Source of the DNA: Alisma plantago-aquatica
Taxonomy: Eukaryota; Streptophyta; Magnoliopsida; Alismatales; Alismataceae
Assembly: GCA_963693085.1 (NCBI GenBank)
Contig: OY856412.1
Location: 964,624,281 to 964,688,280, forward strand
Length of the DNA stretch: 64,000 bases
Reading direction: 5' to 3'
In this document: positions 48,642 through 60,252 of the stretch, one piece after another
Layout: the number at the start of each line of letters is the position of its first letter
Position numbering within the stretch: the first letter of the stretch is position 1
Position numbers and translations under genes: made by a program
Notes under the pieces: generated by a model
What the model saw: only the letters and a program-made list of their open reading frames with translations
What the model was told of the DNA's origin: nothing
The model's database searches: none

Positions 48642-49201
48642 GTGGGGACCATGGAACAGGACTTCGACTTCGAGCCGACTTCGACAGGTGTGGACATGGA
48701 AGTTTGTGGAAATGTCGAGGAAATGTCGAGAATTTTTACAACCAAACTTCGACGCAACTTCGACAAAAATTAAGCAAAAAAATACTGAATTTGTGATGAT
48801 AATTGATAGATTTCATCAAATCTTAGCTTAAAAACACAATATGTTTACATATAAGTATATAACTATAAGCATATAACCATCCATGTAGATTTGCAAACGT
48901 AGAAAAACACACGGTTACATGTCAGTGTGTGATGCAAGTGCAAGTTGTGCAACTAGGGATTTTTTCAAGATATATAGGTTTATGACAAATAGACAACTCA
49001 AAAGATTACAAATTACAAGTACTAGCATAACACAAGTAGAAAGCAACTAAGTAATTTAACAAAAATACCAATAATACAAACTGAAGTACCCACTTGAGTC
49101 GAGTCTGATGAGTGCCGACTAAGACTAATACCATGTCGAATGTCTTGCATGCTCTTCATATTGACCAACATGCCTAGAGCCAGCTATCTGGTTATCCACT
49201 C

Positions 49202-52200
49202 TTAAAAAGCATATTGCATCCATGTTATATTTTCTTTGTGGTTTAGCTCATAGTCAGCTACAAATGCCGCAAAATCGGAATCAGAATGGTCCGGAAGACA
49301 TCCAAATCGAGCATAAGAAGAAAGATCAACAGCTCTATATGATTTTGATCTGGGAAGAGCGTCAGAATCATGTGATAAAGGTGTAGATGATCTTTCATGT
49401 TCAGAATGTGTACAGGAGGGCTCGTGACTAGAGAGAATAAAAGGATCATAGGTTTGCCCTTGAGATCTTTCATGATCATTAGTTGGATTCACCATAGAGC
49501 TATTAAATGGATAATGTGATGTGCTTTGAATACTTATCCCATGGGATCCACTAGAAGTATAATGACCACTCCCACAATGACCAAAGACACTATCAATATC
49601 AGTTTTCTTCTCTGAAATTGATAATGAGTAGGTGCAACGCTATATCCACCACTGCCCATTCCGAACAAATCATCCATGATACTAGATCCTTCTACATTAC
49701 CAGTATTAGGACCACTAATATGCCAAGATCCCATAGATTCAGTTAAGTTATCAACGGATGGTTGTTCTGGCACTTGAACTTGTCCTTGTTGTCCATAACC
49801 ATATTGTCCATAAGGATCATAAGATTCATAACCATAACTTTGATCATAGCCATAAGGAACATAAGTCTGTGGTGGGGGCAAGCAGGGCAATTGTTGTTGT
49901 TGCTCACGTTGTGGTTGTGGCTGGCTAGAGTTATCCTTTCCTTTTCTTTGGTATTGTTTTGTAGATGCAGGCCTAGGAGGAAAACCTGCTTCTTTTCCAG
50001 TCCTTTTAAGCCTTGATAAATCAACAGGAGGAGGACTTGGAGGTGGTGGAGTTTGTCCTCTGATGTGTGATCTATCTGATGGAGCAGTAGTAGAAGAATC
50101 ACCAGATGTAGACTTATCAATGTATCCTCCACCAGATGGTATGGTTGACCCTGAGGATGCTTCACTTTCATCTACAGGTAGAGGGCTAAAGAAATCACTT
50201 GGATCATCTGGATCTTTCTCAAGTCGGTTGATTGCAGAGTTTGCTTGAATTCCCTCTTCTTGATTATATTGTTCTACATTAATACCCATCTGACTTGCAA
50301 TTGTAGGATCAGGGTCACCACCTGATCTACCTACATCTAAAACAGGAGTACAAGTTTCCTCATTCAACCAAGCCTGTATGGGGTCATCATCATCGTCTCT
50401 ATCATGATAAATGTAAGCCCAATCCAATGGATCTTCAGTCATGAAGTCTTCAGTTGGCTTGCTGAATCTTTCATGAAGATATTTTTCCTTCAACCTTATA
50501 TTGTAATGCACATATACCAAAGTGTGCAATCGTTTTGCCCCTAGAATGTTCCTTCTTTTTGTATGAATTAAGTTAAAGGTGCTCCAATTTCTCTCGCACC
50601 CCCCTGCAGCAGCCGTTTGGGACAACACTTTAATAGCTATACTTCTTAACTCTTCACAGTCAATTCCATATTCGACCCACCATTCAGCTGCGTATGAAAG
50701 AATATATAAAGTTAATAACCATATATGGATAATTCATAGGTCTGTAATAAGAATGTAAGTACTAAGTATGTAGCTTCGAATACCAGGTGCCATCTTATCC
50801 CTTGCATGTACAGCACCTTTCATCCCAAAGACGCCTTGTGCTTCCCTAAATCTCTTCATCTGTTCAAGGGAAGATAACATAAATTTATAGGTCAAGATAT
50901 GCTACATGATCAAGTTATTCTTATTAATACTTCATAGTAAATTATTAAGTTATAACTTACTTGCGCCACAACTAGCAATGCCTTGTTGTTGTCATTGTCG
51001 TTGTACTTGTCAATCACTGTATGTACCGCCATTTGTAGGTCTGCTTTCAGCCCTAGATCAAGACTGTATTGGAACCTAGGATTGAGGTAATAAGCTGGGT
51101 ACGGAAAATAATTGAAGTGAGAGATAAGACAAAATAGTAAAATTTATAATGTAATTTGTAACTTGAAAGTTAATTCAAAATCTTTATCAGCTCTGTGAAG
51201 GGGATGACCAAGCATTTTCTTCCATCTCTTATCAATTGATTCGAGGAATTGTTTACAAGATTTTGATCCTGCTGCCTCCTCTACACGTTCTCTCATCATG
51301 CGCATAGCCTCATAGACATAAGGCAAGGTGGCTTTTTTGTCGCCATCCACCATTCGTAGAACATGCACAAGTGGGCTCATTATCTTCAAACACCTTTATA
51401 GCCTTCTCCAAAAATTGTCATCATTAAGGATTTTCCTTACTGTTGTTGCCTGCTCAGATTTACTATCTGGATGACGAGCCCATTGTTCAGATATAAATAT
51501 CCTAAGAACCCTTGTTTCTTATCCTTTATACTTTGCATTGCAATGAAATTACTAGCAGAGCGAGTAATTCCAGGACGTACCAAATCTCCATCACAGTAAT
51601 CCTTGCTTCTCATCATTGCTAGAAGAAAAGAGTGGTTATATATGAAGTTGGTGACCCTCCTCGCACTAACCATTACTTCATTGAATAAAGTAGTTTTCCC
51701 AAAGTATTTAAGAATCAGATCAACAGAATGTGTTGTTGCACAAGGAGTCCAATAAAGAGAATATTTTTTAGAATCTTCAAGAAGTTTACCAGCTTTCTTG
51801 AAATTGCCACCATTGTCCGTCACAATCTGAACCACAAGCTCTTTTCCTATATCTGCAATTGCACTCTCCGTTAACTTGGCAAGATATTTGTGGTCCTTGA
51901 TATGTGCAGATGCATCAACAGACTTTAGAAAGTAGGTCACTCCCTCGTTAAATGCTAGAAAAAATATAATTTGCCGCTTTGTGCCACTTGTCCAACCATC
52001 ACACATCAGAGTAACACCGAAGATAGGCCAAGTCTTTTTTCTCTGCTCATCTATCCACTCGTCTATTTCCTTCTTCTCAACAGGTAAGTACTTATTCATC
52101 AACTCGTGGAATTGGGGCCTCGGTTCCCTTTCCATGTTGTGCACATACATCAATCATGTGTTGCATATATGGGTCAGACGCCACATTGGAAGCAATACCA

Positions 52201-52976
52201 TGTGCAAAAATAAATTTTCCAATAGCTTGACCTACAATCTCTTTGGCATTTTTCCAAATGCCAGTTATTGTTTTCTGCTTTGCATCCTTCCTGCGGAAAG
52301 TAGGCACAGAAGATGTGAATTTCATGCTACGGGATCTGAAATTCTCCATTGTAGGGCTCAAGATTTGACTTCTTGTGGCTTGAGGTACACCAGATCCACC
52401 CCCTGCTTCATAAGTAGAAGAACCAAACCCTTTCCAGGTTTCCATGAATTGTTTAATGTCATCTCTCTTATGCCTTTCCATCACATATTCTTTCATGATT
52501 GCCCTCCATGCTTTTCTTTTGGTCGGTGTGTCAATATCACTAGGGTACACAATATCATCGTCGTCGTCGTCGTCGTCACTATCATCTACACGGATGACAC
52601 TAGGACCAAACAATACTTCTTTGAATCTGTTATCTCTAATTGTGTCATCAGCTCTCTTCATATTCTTTTGATATGCCAAACCTTTAAAGTATTTCTTCAC
52701 TTCATCGGGACATCTCCCACAGACTTTCACATTCTTGTCCCCTCCTGTCAGATGCTTTTTAAACCTAGAAATACCTCCATTACCAATCACCTTGTTGCAA
52801 TAGTTGCATTTTGTCTTCTGCTTAGTGCCATCAACCATTTGGCAATGCTCCCATCCTGGATCAGTTTTGCCCCCAATATTAGATCTACCACCACCACCAC
52901 CACGTTCCTCCCTCCCACTCCCATCATGGCTCATCCTACCACCCTCAGATTCAGAACCAGGGAATGAAGCAGACAT
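49202..52976 (-). pseudogene. hAT transposase (BED finger, DUF659, hAT dimerisation), a few frameshifts
   Basis: ATG at 52976 (MSASFPGSES). BED finger CNYCNKVIGNGGISRFKKH, then an acidic run from a gtc repeat (52556-52577). DUF659 at 51437-52153: MCDGWTSGTKRQIIFFLAF and IVTDNGGNFKKAG. Core continues PLVHVLRMVDGDKKATLPYV (51144-51389), then exons at about 50952-51080 (YSLDLGLKADLQMAVHTVID) and 50790-50860 (MKRFREAQGVFGMKG). The last exon starts at 50687: AEWWVEYGIDCEELRSIAIK, then the dimerisation signature GCERNWSTFNLIHTKRRN. A Tyr/Gly/Gln-rich tail follows. Frameshifts near 52105-52150, 51390-51440 and 49618 need three small repairs in all, so it was lost recently or some are sequencing errors. 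Confidence 0.85.
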
Positions 52977-54075
52977 CTTAAATCACACTTTCGTAGCCTG
53001 AAATTAAAAGACATATACAAGGGTTAATATTTAATACTTTACAAAACACATGTAAATAGTAAACGTTCTTCAAATGCAATAAAAAATATACTTATCTTTA
53101 ATTTCAGACCTATATAAGTGTATCAGTTGTTAATTTAATGACCCATATACTTAATATGAAGTTATGAACATAGTATGTGTATGTGATATCAAGATTAGAA
53201 TTTTATGTTCAAAAGATTTCACATTTACTAAACAAATCAGACCTCAAATTAACCTAATATATGCTGCAATTATTATACTAATTTTTCTAATACATATTAG
53301 AATTATTCATAAGTTTTTAATATTTATTCATAAAATTTCAGCTTATTAATGAATATTTAATACAAAATTCCGTAATAAACAGTAGATTATAATCAACTTT
53401 AAGTATATTTTTCCTTTTTAATAGTGTATAACTATATAAGAGTGTAATTATATAAATTTAACTTATATTATATGTAAAATCCCAAAAAAATGAGAATATT
53501 AAGAAAAACGAGTTTAGGAGGGGTAGGAGAGGAAAATGTGGTAGATCTACAAAAACTTCGTAAATATATGTTAGATCTAGTAGAGAGGGAGTAGATTTAC
53601 CAATTTTAGTTGTTAAATACTAACAATAGTGAGTAGATTTCAAAAAATACGAATTTGGGAAGCAAACTAGAAGAAAATACGAATTTATGATAAATTTTTG
53701 GTAGATCTAGTAGAGGAGTAGATCTAGTAGAGAAAGGGTAGATCTACTATTATTAACTAAGATTAAGCAAAAAAAATATCAAAATTACCTTGCTCCAAGC
53801 TCCAGCTCCTTTTTTCCTCTTCTTCAGCAGCAGTCGTCAAAATCGCAGCTGTGTTGGACGAATATGTCGCTGTGTCGCCCGGTTCGGCGACTTATTGGAA
53901 TATTTTCACTGGGCCGGGCCTATTTCGGCGACTTTTGGGCCCATGTCGTCGAACCGGCCCAATATGTCGACGACACTATAGAAAAAAGATGTTTACATGC
54001 ATTCAGTGTCGCCCACAGTCGACATCGACACTTTCGGCGACACATCGCCCAATGTCGACGACATTTAGAACCATG
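52977..54075 (-). other. 5' leader, promoter and right subterminal region of the hAT element
   Basis: AT-rich leader with repeated agatctagtaga(g)agg(g)agtagat phrases (53575-53750), then the gtcgac-rich end (53850-54075). No protein is encoded. The ORFs around 53790-54165 arise from the gtcga repeats. Confidence 0.6.
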
Positions 54076-54083
54076 GTGGGGAC

Positions 54084-54456
54084 TACATGTAATTATTCTT
54101 TGTATTAAGACCCAAGACCATCTCACACATGCACCTTTGTTTTCCATACTATAGTTGCACTGCAAGAATGAAATTGTGAACCGACCCCTCTCACCATCAA
54201 TTCTTTATACAAGGTCCCAAATTTCTGCTCATTCAAGCCCATAGTGCATGGTACAGGCTTTGCCAATTGCAAAACTAGCCACATTCATCCCACCTATCCC
54301 CTAGGAACCTCCTTTACCAGGAGTGTACCACCAAATCCATAGACTACCCAAGCACCTCTTCGCTTACCTTCTAAAGGTGTCAACCTCATTATCCTCTCCA
54401 TCCCATATCAGCAAGTCAACATTGAGATTTCATACATGAAGTGTACCATTGACCCT
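54084..54456. other. Gene-free spacer
   Basis: Lies between the hAT target duplication and the next LTR. Nothing recognised. Confidence 0.4.
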
Positions 54457-54633
54457 TGTGAGTTACTTGTTGAGCAATGTTATTAACAATAACAGGAGTA
54501 CAATGAGTCTATATATAGACTTGACTCAAGGTATGGTGTATGTGCGGAACACAATATGATAAACTAGATTAACACTAATGGGCTTTAAGGATGAGAGGCC
54601 CATTAGTCCATGGAACTGCTTATTACACTAATG
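54457..54633 (-). repeat. Left LTR (3' LTR)
   Basis: Starts near tgtgagttacttg and ends cactaatg, where the partner has cactaaca. Confidence 0.7.
54506..54521 (-). promoter_or_regulatory. TATA box in a perfect 16-bp palindrome, copia LTR
   Basis: agtctatatatagact reads the same on both strands and holds the TATA box. The identical palindrome is in the other LTR at 60111-60126. Confidence 0.65.
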
Positions 54634-54916
54634 CCCCCCTCAAGTTGGAGGGTATACATCATATATTCCCAGTTTGCTACACGGAATAGGAGGAAGGTGG
54701 AAACATAGTTTGGGGATGTGGGTAGTTTGTCTCCAGTCTTTACATATGGCATGACAACCTTCTTGGCACAAATCAGATCTTGTAAAAATTGGCAGTCAAC
54801 CACTATGTGCAGGGTTGTTTGCTATATGGATTGCAGCTTAATTATCTCATTTAAAGATGGCTAGAGAGGATACAAGAATGTGAAGTTCATAAAAATTGGA
54901 TGTCACCCATTGGACC

Positions 54917-57900
54917 TCACAAGTTCACAACAAACATGGGCCTCACCTGGTATTCTGCTTCAGTACTGGAACAGGAAACAACTAGTTGTTTCTTACTTTT
55001 TCGGTCGATTGGATGATTTCCCAAGAGAAAATAGTAGCCAAATGTGGATCTCCTATCATTGACATCCCCAACCCACTCGACATCAACATAGCAAGTTAGG
55101 GAAATGTCTAGAGGAGGTTTTTTATAAAGAAGACCCCAACTTGGTGCACTTTTCAGATTTTGTGGACTCTTTTTTACTTGGCTCGAGTGACTAATGAGAA
55201 GCTTGGCCATGTGTTAGCTAACCACACTAACTGCAAAGGAAATGTCTGGATGGGTGATGGTGAGATAAATCAGCTTCTCAACTGTGCGTCAATATCGTTC
55301 AAGATCATGAAAGGACTCCCCCTCAGACGTGACTTTACTGTGGTAGTCCAATGGAGAGGAGACATGCTTCAAGTCAAGCATTCCTGAATCAACGAGCAGA
55401 TCTAGGACATGTCTTCTTTGTGAGAGGTAGATGTCACTGTTGGAATGTAGAACTGCATTTCCTAGGAAGTAGTGAAGTTGTCCCAGGTCCTTTGTGTGGA
55501 AACTTGACTTGAGAGATTCCTTCTAAGTCTGAAATTCATGTAGTGTCACTAGCAGTAATGATGATATCATCAAAATAAACAATTAAGATAATCATCCGAG
55601 ATGCAGTTTTAGAGAAGAAGAGACTACAGTCACTGGAAGATCTAAAAATACCCAGAGAGGCAAGGAAGTCACTTAATTTGTTGAACCATGTTCGAGGTGT
55701 TGCTTGAGACTGTATAGGGAGTGGTCGAGGCGGAAGGTATGAAAAGACTCCCCCTCAATAGTAAATCCCAGTGGGTGCTATATATAGACTTCCTCCTCTT
55801 ACTGACCATGGAGGAAGGCATTTTTTATGTCAAGCTAGTGTAAAGCCCAATCTCATTGAGTTGCTAATGAGATAACAAATCGGACTGGGGTAATATGAGT
55901 GACTACCAAAAAGGTCTCTAAGAAGTTTGTGTCATATGTCTAGGTGAAGTCTTTCGCAACCAGGCACGCTTTGAGACATTAAATGGATCTGAAGTGAACT
56001 TGACAGAGAAGATCCAGCAGCGGCATACAATGTTCTTGCTAGAGGCAGCACGACAAGATGCTAAGTTTCATTCTCTTGCAAACCTGTCATTTCTTCAAGC
56101 ATTACAGCTTTCCAACCAGGGTGTTGAAGAGCCTCATAGTAGTTCTTCATGATTTTAATGGAGTTTAAGTGATGAGAAATTGTTTTAGCATTGCGAGAAA
56201 GTTTGGAAAAACAGCAACAGGTATGAGAAATGGGATGACGAAGAGTGCAAAACGTATACCTTTCTGGAGCGTCAAAGGGCATGTTGAATCCTTAGAATTG
56301 GAAGATTGAGTCGGTCCTAGAGCTAGGGATTCTGTTTTTGGTGATGGCGATAGATATTAGCAAACTCTAGAATCTAATTTGTTTCATGAGGAATGGTAGG
56401 CTCCACTAGATTAGTGGAATGATCTGTGGGAGCCTGGGAGGAACAATGGGAGAGAGTGCACGGCTATAAACTTCAATAGATCATACAAATCAAAATAAAA
56501 AAAATCATTTTAAGGCAAGGGTGACGATGATGAAGGTGTGGCAAAAAAAAAACTCATGGAAGGTAACATCAGTCGAGAATCAGATTCGTGCAAGGTAACA
56601 TCAGCAAAAATATACATGCGTCGGTGGCTTAAGATATAGCACTTATAACCTTTTTTGGGGGTTGATTAGCCAAGGAAAACCATTTTAATTGAATGAGGAT
56701 CAAGTTTCTCTACCTTTGGATCAAAGTTATGAACAAAGGCAGCGCAGCCAAAACGCGTAAGGGGAGATGCAAAATCTTATCTTCCACAAAAACAAGTGAG
56801 AAGGGAATCTTGTTTGGGAGAATAGAGGACAGTTATCAGTTGATAAGGTCACAGGTAATGAGAATGGCTTCAAACCAGTAGGGTTTGGGTGATTGAGCTT
56901 GGAAAAGAAGAGTCTAGGTAACATCTAACAAAAGGTGATTCTTGCGCTCGTCGACTTCATTTTGTTGTGGAGCGAGAGCACAAGATCATTGGTGGACAAC
57001 CCCATTCTTGAAGCAAAAAAGACATCATGGAGCCTGAAATATACTCTAAAACATTGTTGAATCTTAATATTCTAATGGATTCACCAAAATGTTTTCAAAT
57101 CATTTTATAAACGGTTTTGAAAATGCCAAACATCTCATCACAAGATTTCAACATATATCTCCAAGTCATTCTTGATAATTTATCAACAAAAGTAACAAAA
57201 TATTGAATTTTAGTAGAACGTGTGGTTCAAAACGGACCAAAAATGTTACCATGAACCAAATCAAAGACAATTTTTAACACAAAAAAGTTTTGTGAGGAAA
57301 AGAAATTCCGGTTCCTCCCTAGTTGAGAAAATTCACATGGGGGGCTATTAACACTAGATAAAGATAGATTCAAATGTTTGAGATTCTCTAGGGAGGGGCG
57401 ACCGCAACACCGATGAAGCTGAAGAGGTGAGAAAGAGACAAGCACAGATTGAGGTGTGTCGTTGCCAAAGTAGTAAAGATCACTAGCTCTAGAGCCTGAA
57501 CCAATAATCTTCAAATTTTGAGAATCTTGTAATAGTAAGCCATGACTACCGAATGTTAAGTTGCATTTAGAAGCATCAACAATTTAGCAACAAACATTCA
57601 AATTGAATGGAAAAGTAGGATTAAAATGCACATATTGAAATTTCAATTTTGGTGATAGATTCAGACTGCCACATTGTTGGATAGTTTTAATGGATTCATC
57701 TGCAAGTGGTGACAAAGGAAATAGGAATATGATTCAAGGGTTGAAAGTGGTAACAAAAGGTGATTCAAGGGTAGTTTGTAGCCCCAGAATCAAGTATCTG
57801 GGGAAAGTTATATGATACCATAAAAGCCCTCATATTATCTTGGTTGGAGGTCATATGTGTTGAAGAGGTCCAACATCTTGCATGGACAGAGAGTCCCTAG

Positions 57901-58100
57901 ATCCAGTCTACTAATGAGATGCTTGCAAAAGATGTTCATACTCTGTTAAAGAGATAGTGACAGACGAGTTGTTTACAGTTCGGGCAACATAGGCAGTGTT
58001 TGATCCTTATCCTCGCCCATAGGAATGGTTGTGCTTTTAATAGCACCTCTCCTCGAGATGACCCAGTTTGTTGCAAAAGGTGCAGTTGCATGTAGGAGCA
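54917..58100 (-). pseudogene. Copia gag-pol remnant (zinc knuckle, PR, INT, RT, RNase H)
   Basis: Minus-strand pieces in order: CTFCNKLGHLEERC, a CX2CX4HX4C zinc knuckle (58044-58093); DSGATN, the aspartic protease site (about 57779-57800); LHRCCGRPSLENLKHL with FDLVHGNIFGPF, the pre-integrase and integrase start (57227-57514); KNYYEALQHPGWKAVMLEEM, the start of RT (56061-56282); VYFDDIIITASDT, the RT catalytic box with YVDD changed to YFDD (about 55550-55590); and CYVDVEWVGDVNDRRSTFGY with SSTEAEYQ, RNase H (54917-55210). Many stops and frame changes separate them. The protein would have copied and integrated the element; this copy is dead. Confidence 0.85.
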
Positions 58101-58523
58101 CATCATGTCCTCAACGGTGAGCTGCGATAGCCATGACTATCTGTGAGTTTGGTAAGATGGTCGAACTTTGTTGTGGGAGTAGATCAGATTGGTATAGATG
58201 AGAGAATGTGTCCTCCAAGGTGATGAACTAGTCGACTGTTGGAAAAAAACACTCAAACTAGAGCAAAGGTTGGGTGAGGTTGGCACACTCCTTAGTTTGT
58301 TTATCAAAGGTGACAGGTAGGAGAAATCGAGTTGTTGTGACAAGGCAACAATGGCGTCGTCGTATTCATCTAGCAACTTGTCCCCCTAGTGCTCAACAAC
58401 AAGCTTGTCCTAGATCTTTTAAATGCACATAATATTCTTTTCTAGTGTGAAGTGGCAGCGAGCAGCTTACCGCAAGTCCTTGGCATTCTAATGGAACATG
58501 TATTTAGAGGCAATGAGAGTTTG

Positions 58524-58677
58524 ATATTGTATAGCCAATTCTTGACTCGATTGTTCCCTCGATATTGTATAGCCAATTCTTGACTCGATTGTTCCCTCGA
58601 TACTGTATAGCCAATTCTTGACTCGATTGTTCCCTCCATATTGTATAGCCAATTCTTGACTCGATTGTTCCCTCGCT
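58524..58677. repeat. Four-unit tandem repeat, 38-base period
   Basis: Four copies of atagccaattcttgactcga plus gttccctcgatattgt, at 58531, 58569, 58607 and 58645 with exactly 38 bases between starts. Because 38 is not a multiple of three, the minus-strand frame rotates with each unit, and all three frames stay open across the array. It lies in the gag part of the copia element. Confidence 0.95.
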
Positions 58678-59272
58678 TCCACTCCGATTGTCCTTGGCAG
58701 GCTTCTCGATGAACCTCAACTTATTCCTGGATTCAAGAATAGTATAAATTTAATTCATCCAAAGTAGTTATCTCCATTTAATTTGATTTTGATGGTTATA
58801 GCATTATCATTGTAGATGATCGTCTAAGGTGTTTCTTTGCCTTAGACATAATTGAGAGAGGATCACACTAGTAGAATCACGGTGGATGATATAGCACCAG
58901 TATGAAGCACAGTGGGAGTAAGGAGTAACCATCGGTATGAAGCATGGAGATATTGAGATTGTCGACAAGATGTGCGGCTTCGCATCATCACAATAAAGAA
59001 GCATTGTGATAGATTGATAGGAAGAAAAAATGATTCCCTTATTTAGAAGCACTCACTCATGTACGTAGAGAAGGACATGGGGAGGTAGAGATTGGGAGAT
59101 AGAACTCTGGTGTTGCTACAAGGTTTACAGAGTCACCACACATATATTGCAATCAACTAGCCTTTGTTACATTTCGGTGGTGACTGAGGACGCGACAGTG
59201 TCCGTCAGGCTCCCTTGGGGCTTAGTATGCCAATTTGCACTCGTTAAGGGGAATGGCTGCAACTCCTGTGGG

Positions 59273-59774
59273 CAATGTTCAAAATTTCAACGAAATTGTC
59301 AAAATTTTGGTTTCTGTGGCAATCGGACATCGAAATTGACCGACAAAACTCTCGAAACAGGTAGATCATCAAAAAAAATTCTACGTTTTCATATATTGTG
59401 TACTACCTAGAGCATATTTTGTTCCATAGTTTTGTGTTTTTAAGTCAAGATATTGTGCTTGCAAACTATAATGACTTAATTCATTGAGTTCACCATTGAA
59501 AATTAACATCAAAAATACCCATCGAAATGCCCATCGAAACAGTTCAGGGTCATTCACTAAAAAATGATGAGACCCCACCCCCCACATATCCAATATGAAA
59601 TATTATCACATATTTGAGTAGATCTACACTAGTAGATCATTATGGTAAAATTTAATATATTAATTCATTTCATTTGCCGTCGAAACGCCAAGAACGCATT
59701 TATCAAAAAAATTGTCAAAATTTTTGTTTTTGTGGCCACCAAAACGGCATCGAAATCGGACATTTTCTTCCTTG
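59273..59774. mobile_element. 502-base deletion derivative of the 41644-45483 hAT element
   Basis: Begins caatgttcaaaattt and ends ttttcttccttg, the same tips as the larger element. Its last 385 bases follow 45100-45483 closely (cttgcaaactataatgactt, acatatccaatatgaaatat, agtagatct) and its first part follows 41644-41740. Flanking cctgtggg and cctgtagg are an 8-base duplication with one mismatch. Confidence 0.9.
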
Positions 59775-60061
59775 CCTGTAGGGATGGCGACTTGATCTCT
59801 CCCCCTAGAATGGTTGTGGCAGCCTCTACTGTTGCTTCAGAGTGGGGCGGCAATGGTTGCCCGCGACCTGGCGCTGCCAACAGTGTATGGGCAACAATCA
59901 GGCATGGGGTTGTTGTCAGGATGGCGGGGAGGAGAGGGAGAGGAGATGGGGGTGATAGCAGTGGCGGTAGTGGCCTTCCAACTATCATGTTGTTTCCCAA
60001 TTCTAGTTCCCTCCTTGGTGGATGCTCTCCAAAACCTCAGGTTAGGATTGCTTTGCTACCA

Positions 60062-60252
60062 TGAGAGTAACTTGTAGAACAATCTTATTGACAATAATAA
60101 AAGAACAATGAGTCTATATATAGACTTGACTCAAGTTACAGTTTGCATGAGGAGCACAATATGATAAACTACACCGACGCTAATGGGCTTTAAGGAGGAG
60201 AAACCCATTAGGCCTAATAAGAAAATAAAATAGAATTGTTTACTCACTAACA
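60062..60252 (-). repeat. Right LTR (5' LTR)
   Basis: Starts tgagagtaacttg and ends cactaaca. Contains the TATA palindrome at 60111-60126. Confidence 0.75.

Larger units (their letters stand above)
48650..54075 (-). mobile_element. hAT transposon with nearly complete transposase gene
   Basis: Perfect 8-base duplication gtggggac (48642-48649 and 54076-54083). Inverted ends catggaacagg and tagaaccatg. Both subterminal regions are rich in gtcga/tcgac words: the left 48655-48770 as cttcgac and tgtcgag, the right 53860-54065 as gtcgac, tcggcgac and tgtcgacgac. The single gene on the minus strand runs from 52976 to about 49202 with five or more exons. This is the most complete transposon gene in the window. 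Confidence 0.9.
54457..60252 (-). mobile_element. Decayed Ty1-copia retrotransposon
   Basis: LTRs at about 54457-54633 and 60062-60252 share gagtctatatatagacttga, cacaatatgataaacta and taatgggctttaagga. A polypurine tract (cccccctcaagttgg, 54634-54648) adjoins the left LTR. A worn primer site (TGGTAGCAAAGC on the minus strand, 60050-60061) adjoins the right one. Between them, on the minus strand and in normal order, are remains of gag, PR, INT, RT and RNase H. The flanks ccttg and tctta share 3 of 5 bases, so the target duplication is worn. A 502-base hAT derivative sits near the 5' end. Confidence 0.85.

Noticed and set aside
51981..52967. 328-codon plus-strand ORF
   Set aside because: It is the antisense shadow of the hAT transposase first exon.
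58524..58677. Possible CRISPR-like array because of regular 38-base spacing
   Set aside because: The whole unit repeats, with no unique spacers, and the site is in a plant retrotransposon gag region.
59642..60064. 140-codon plus-strand ORF
   Set aside because: It spans the hAT derivative and the retrotransposon leader, so it is a chance frame across two elements.
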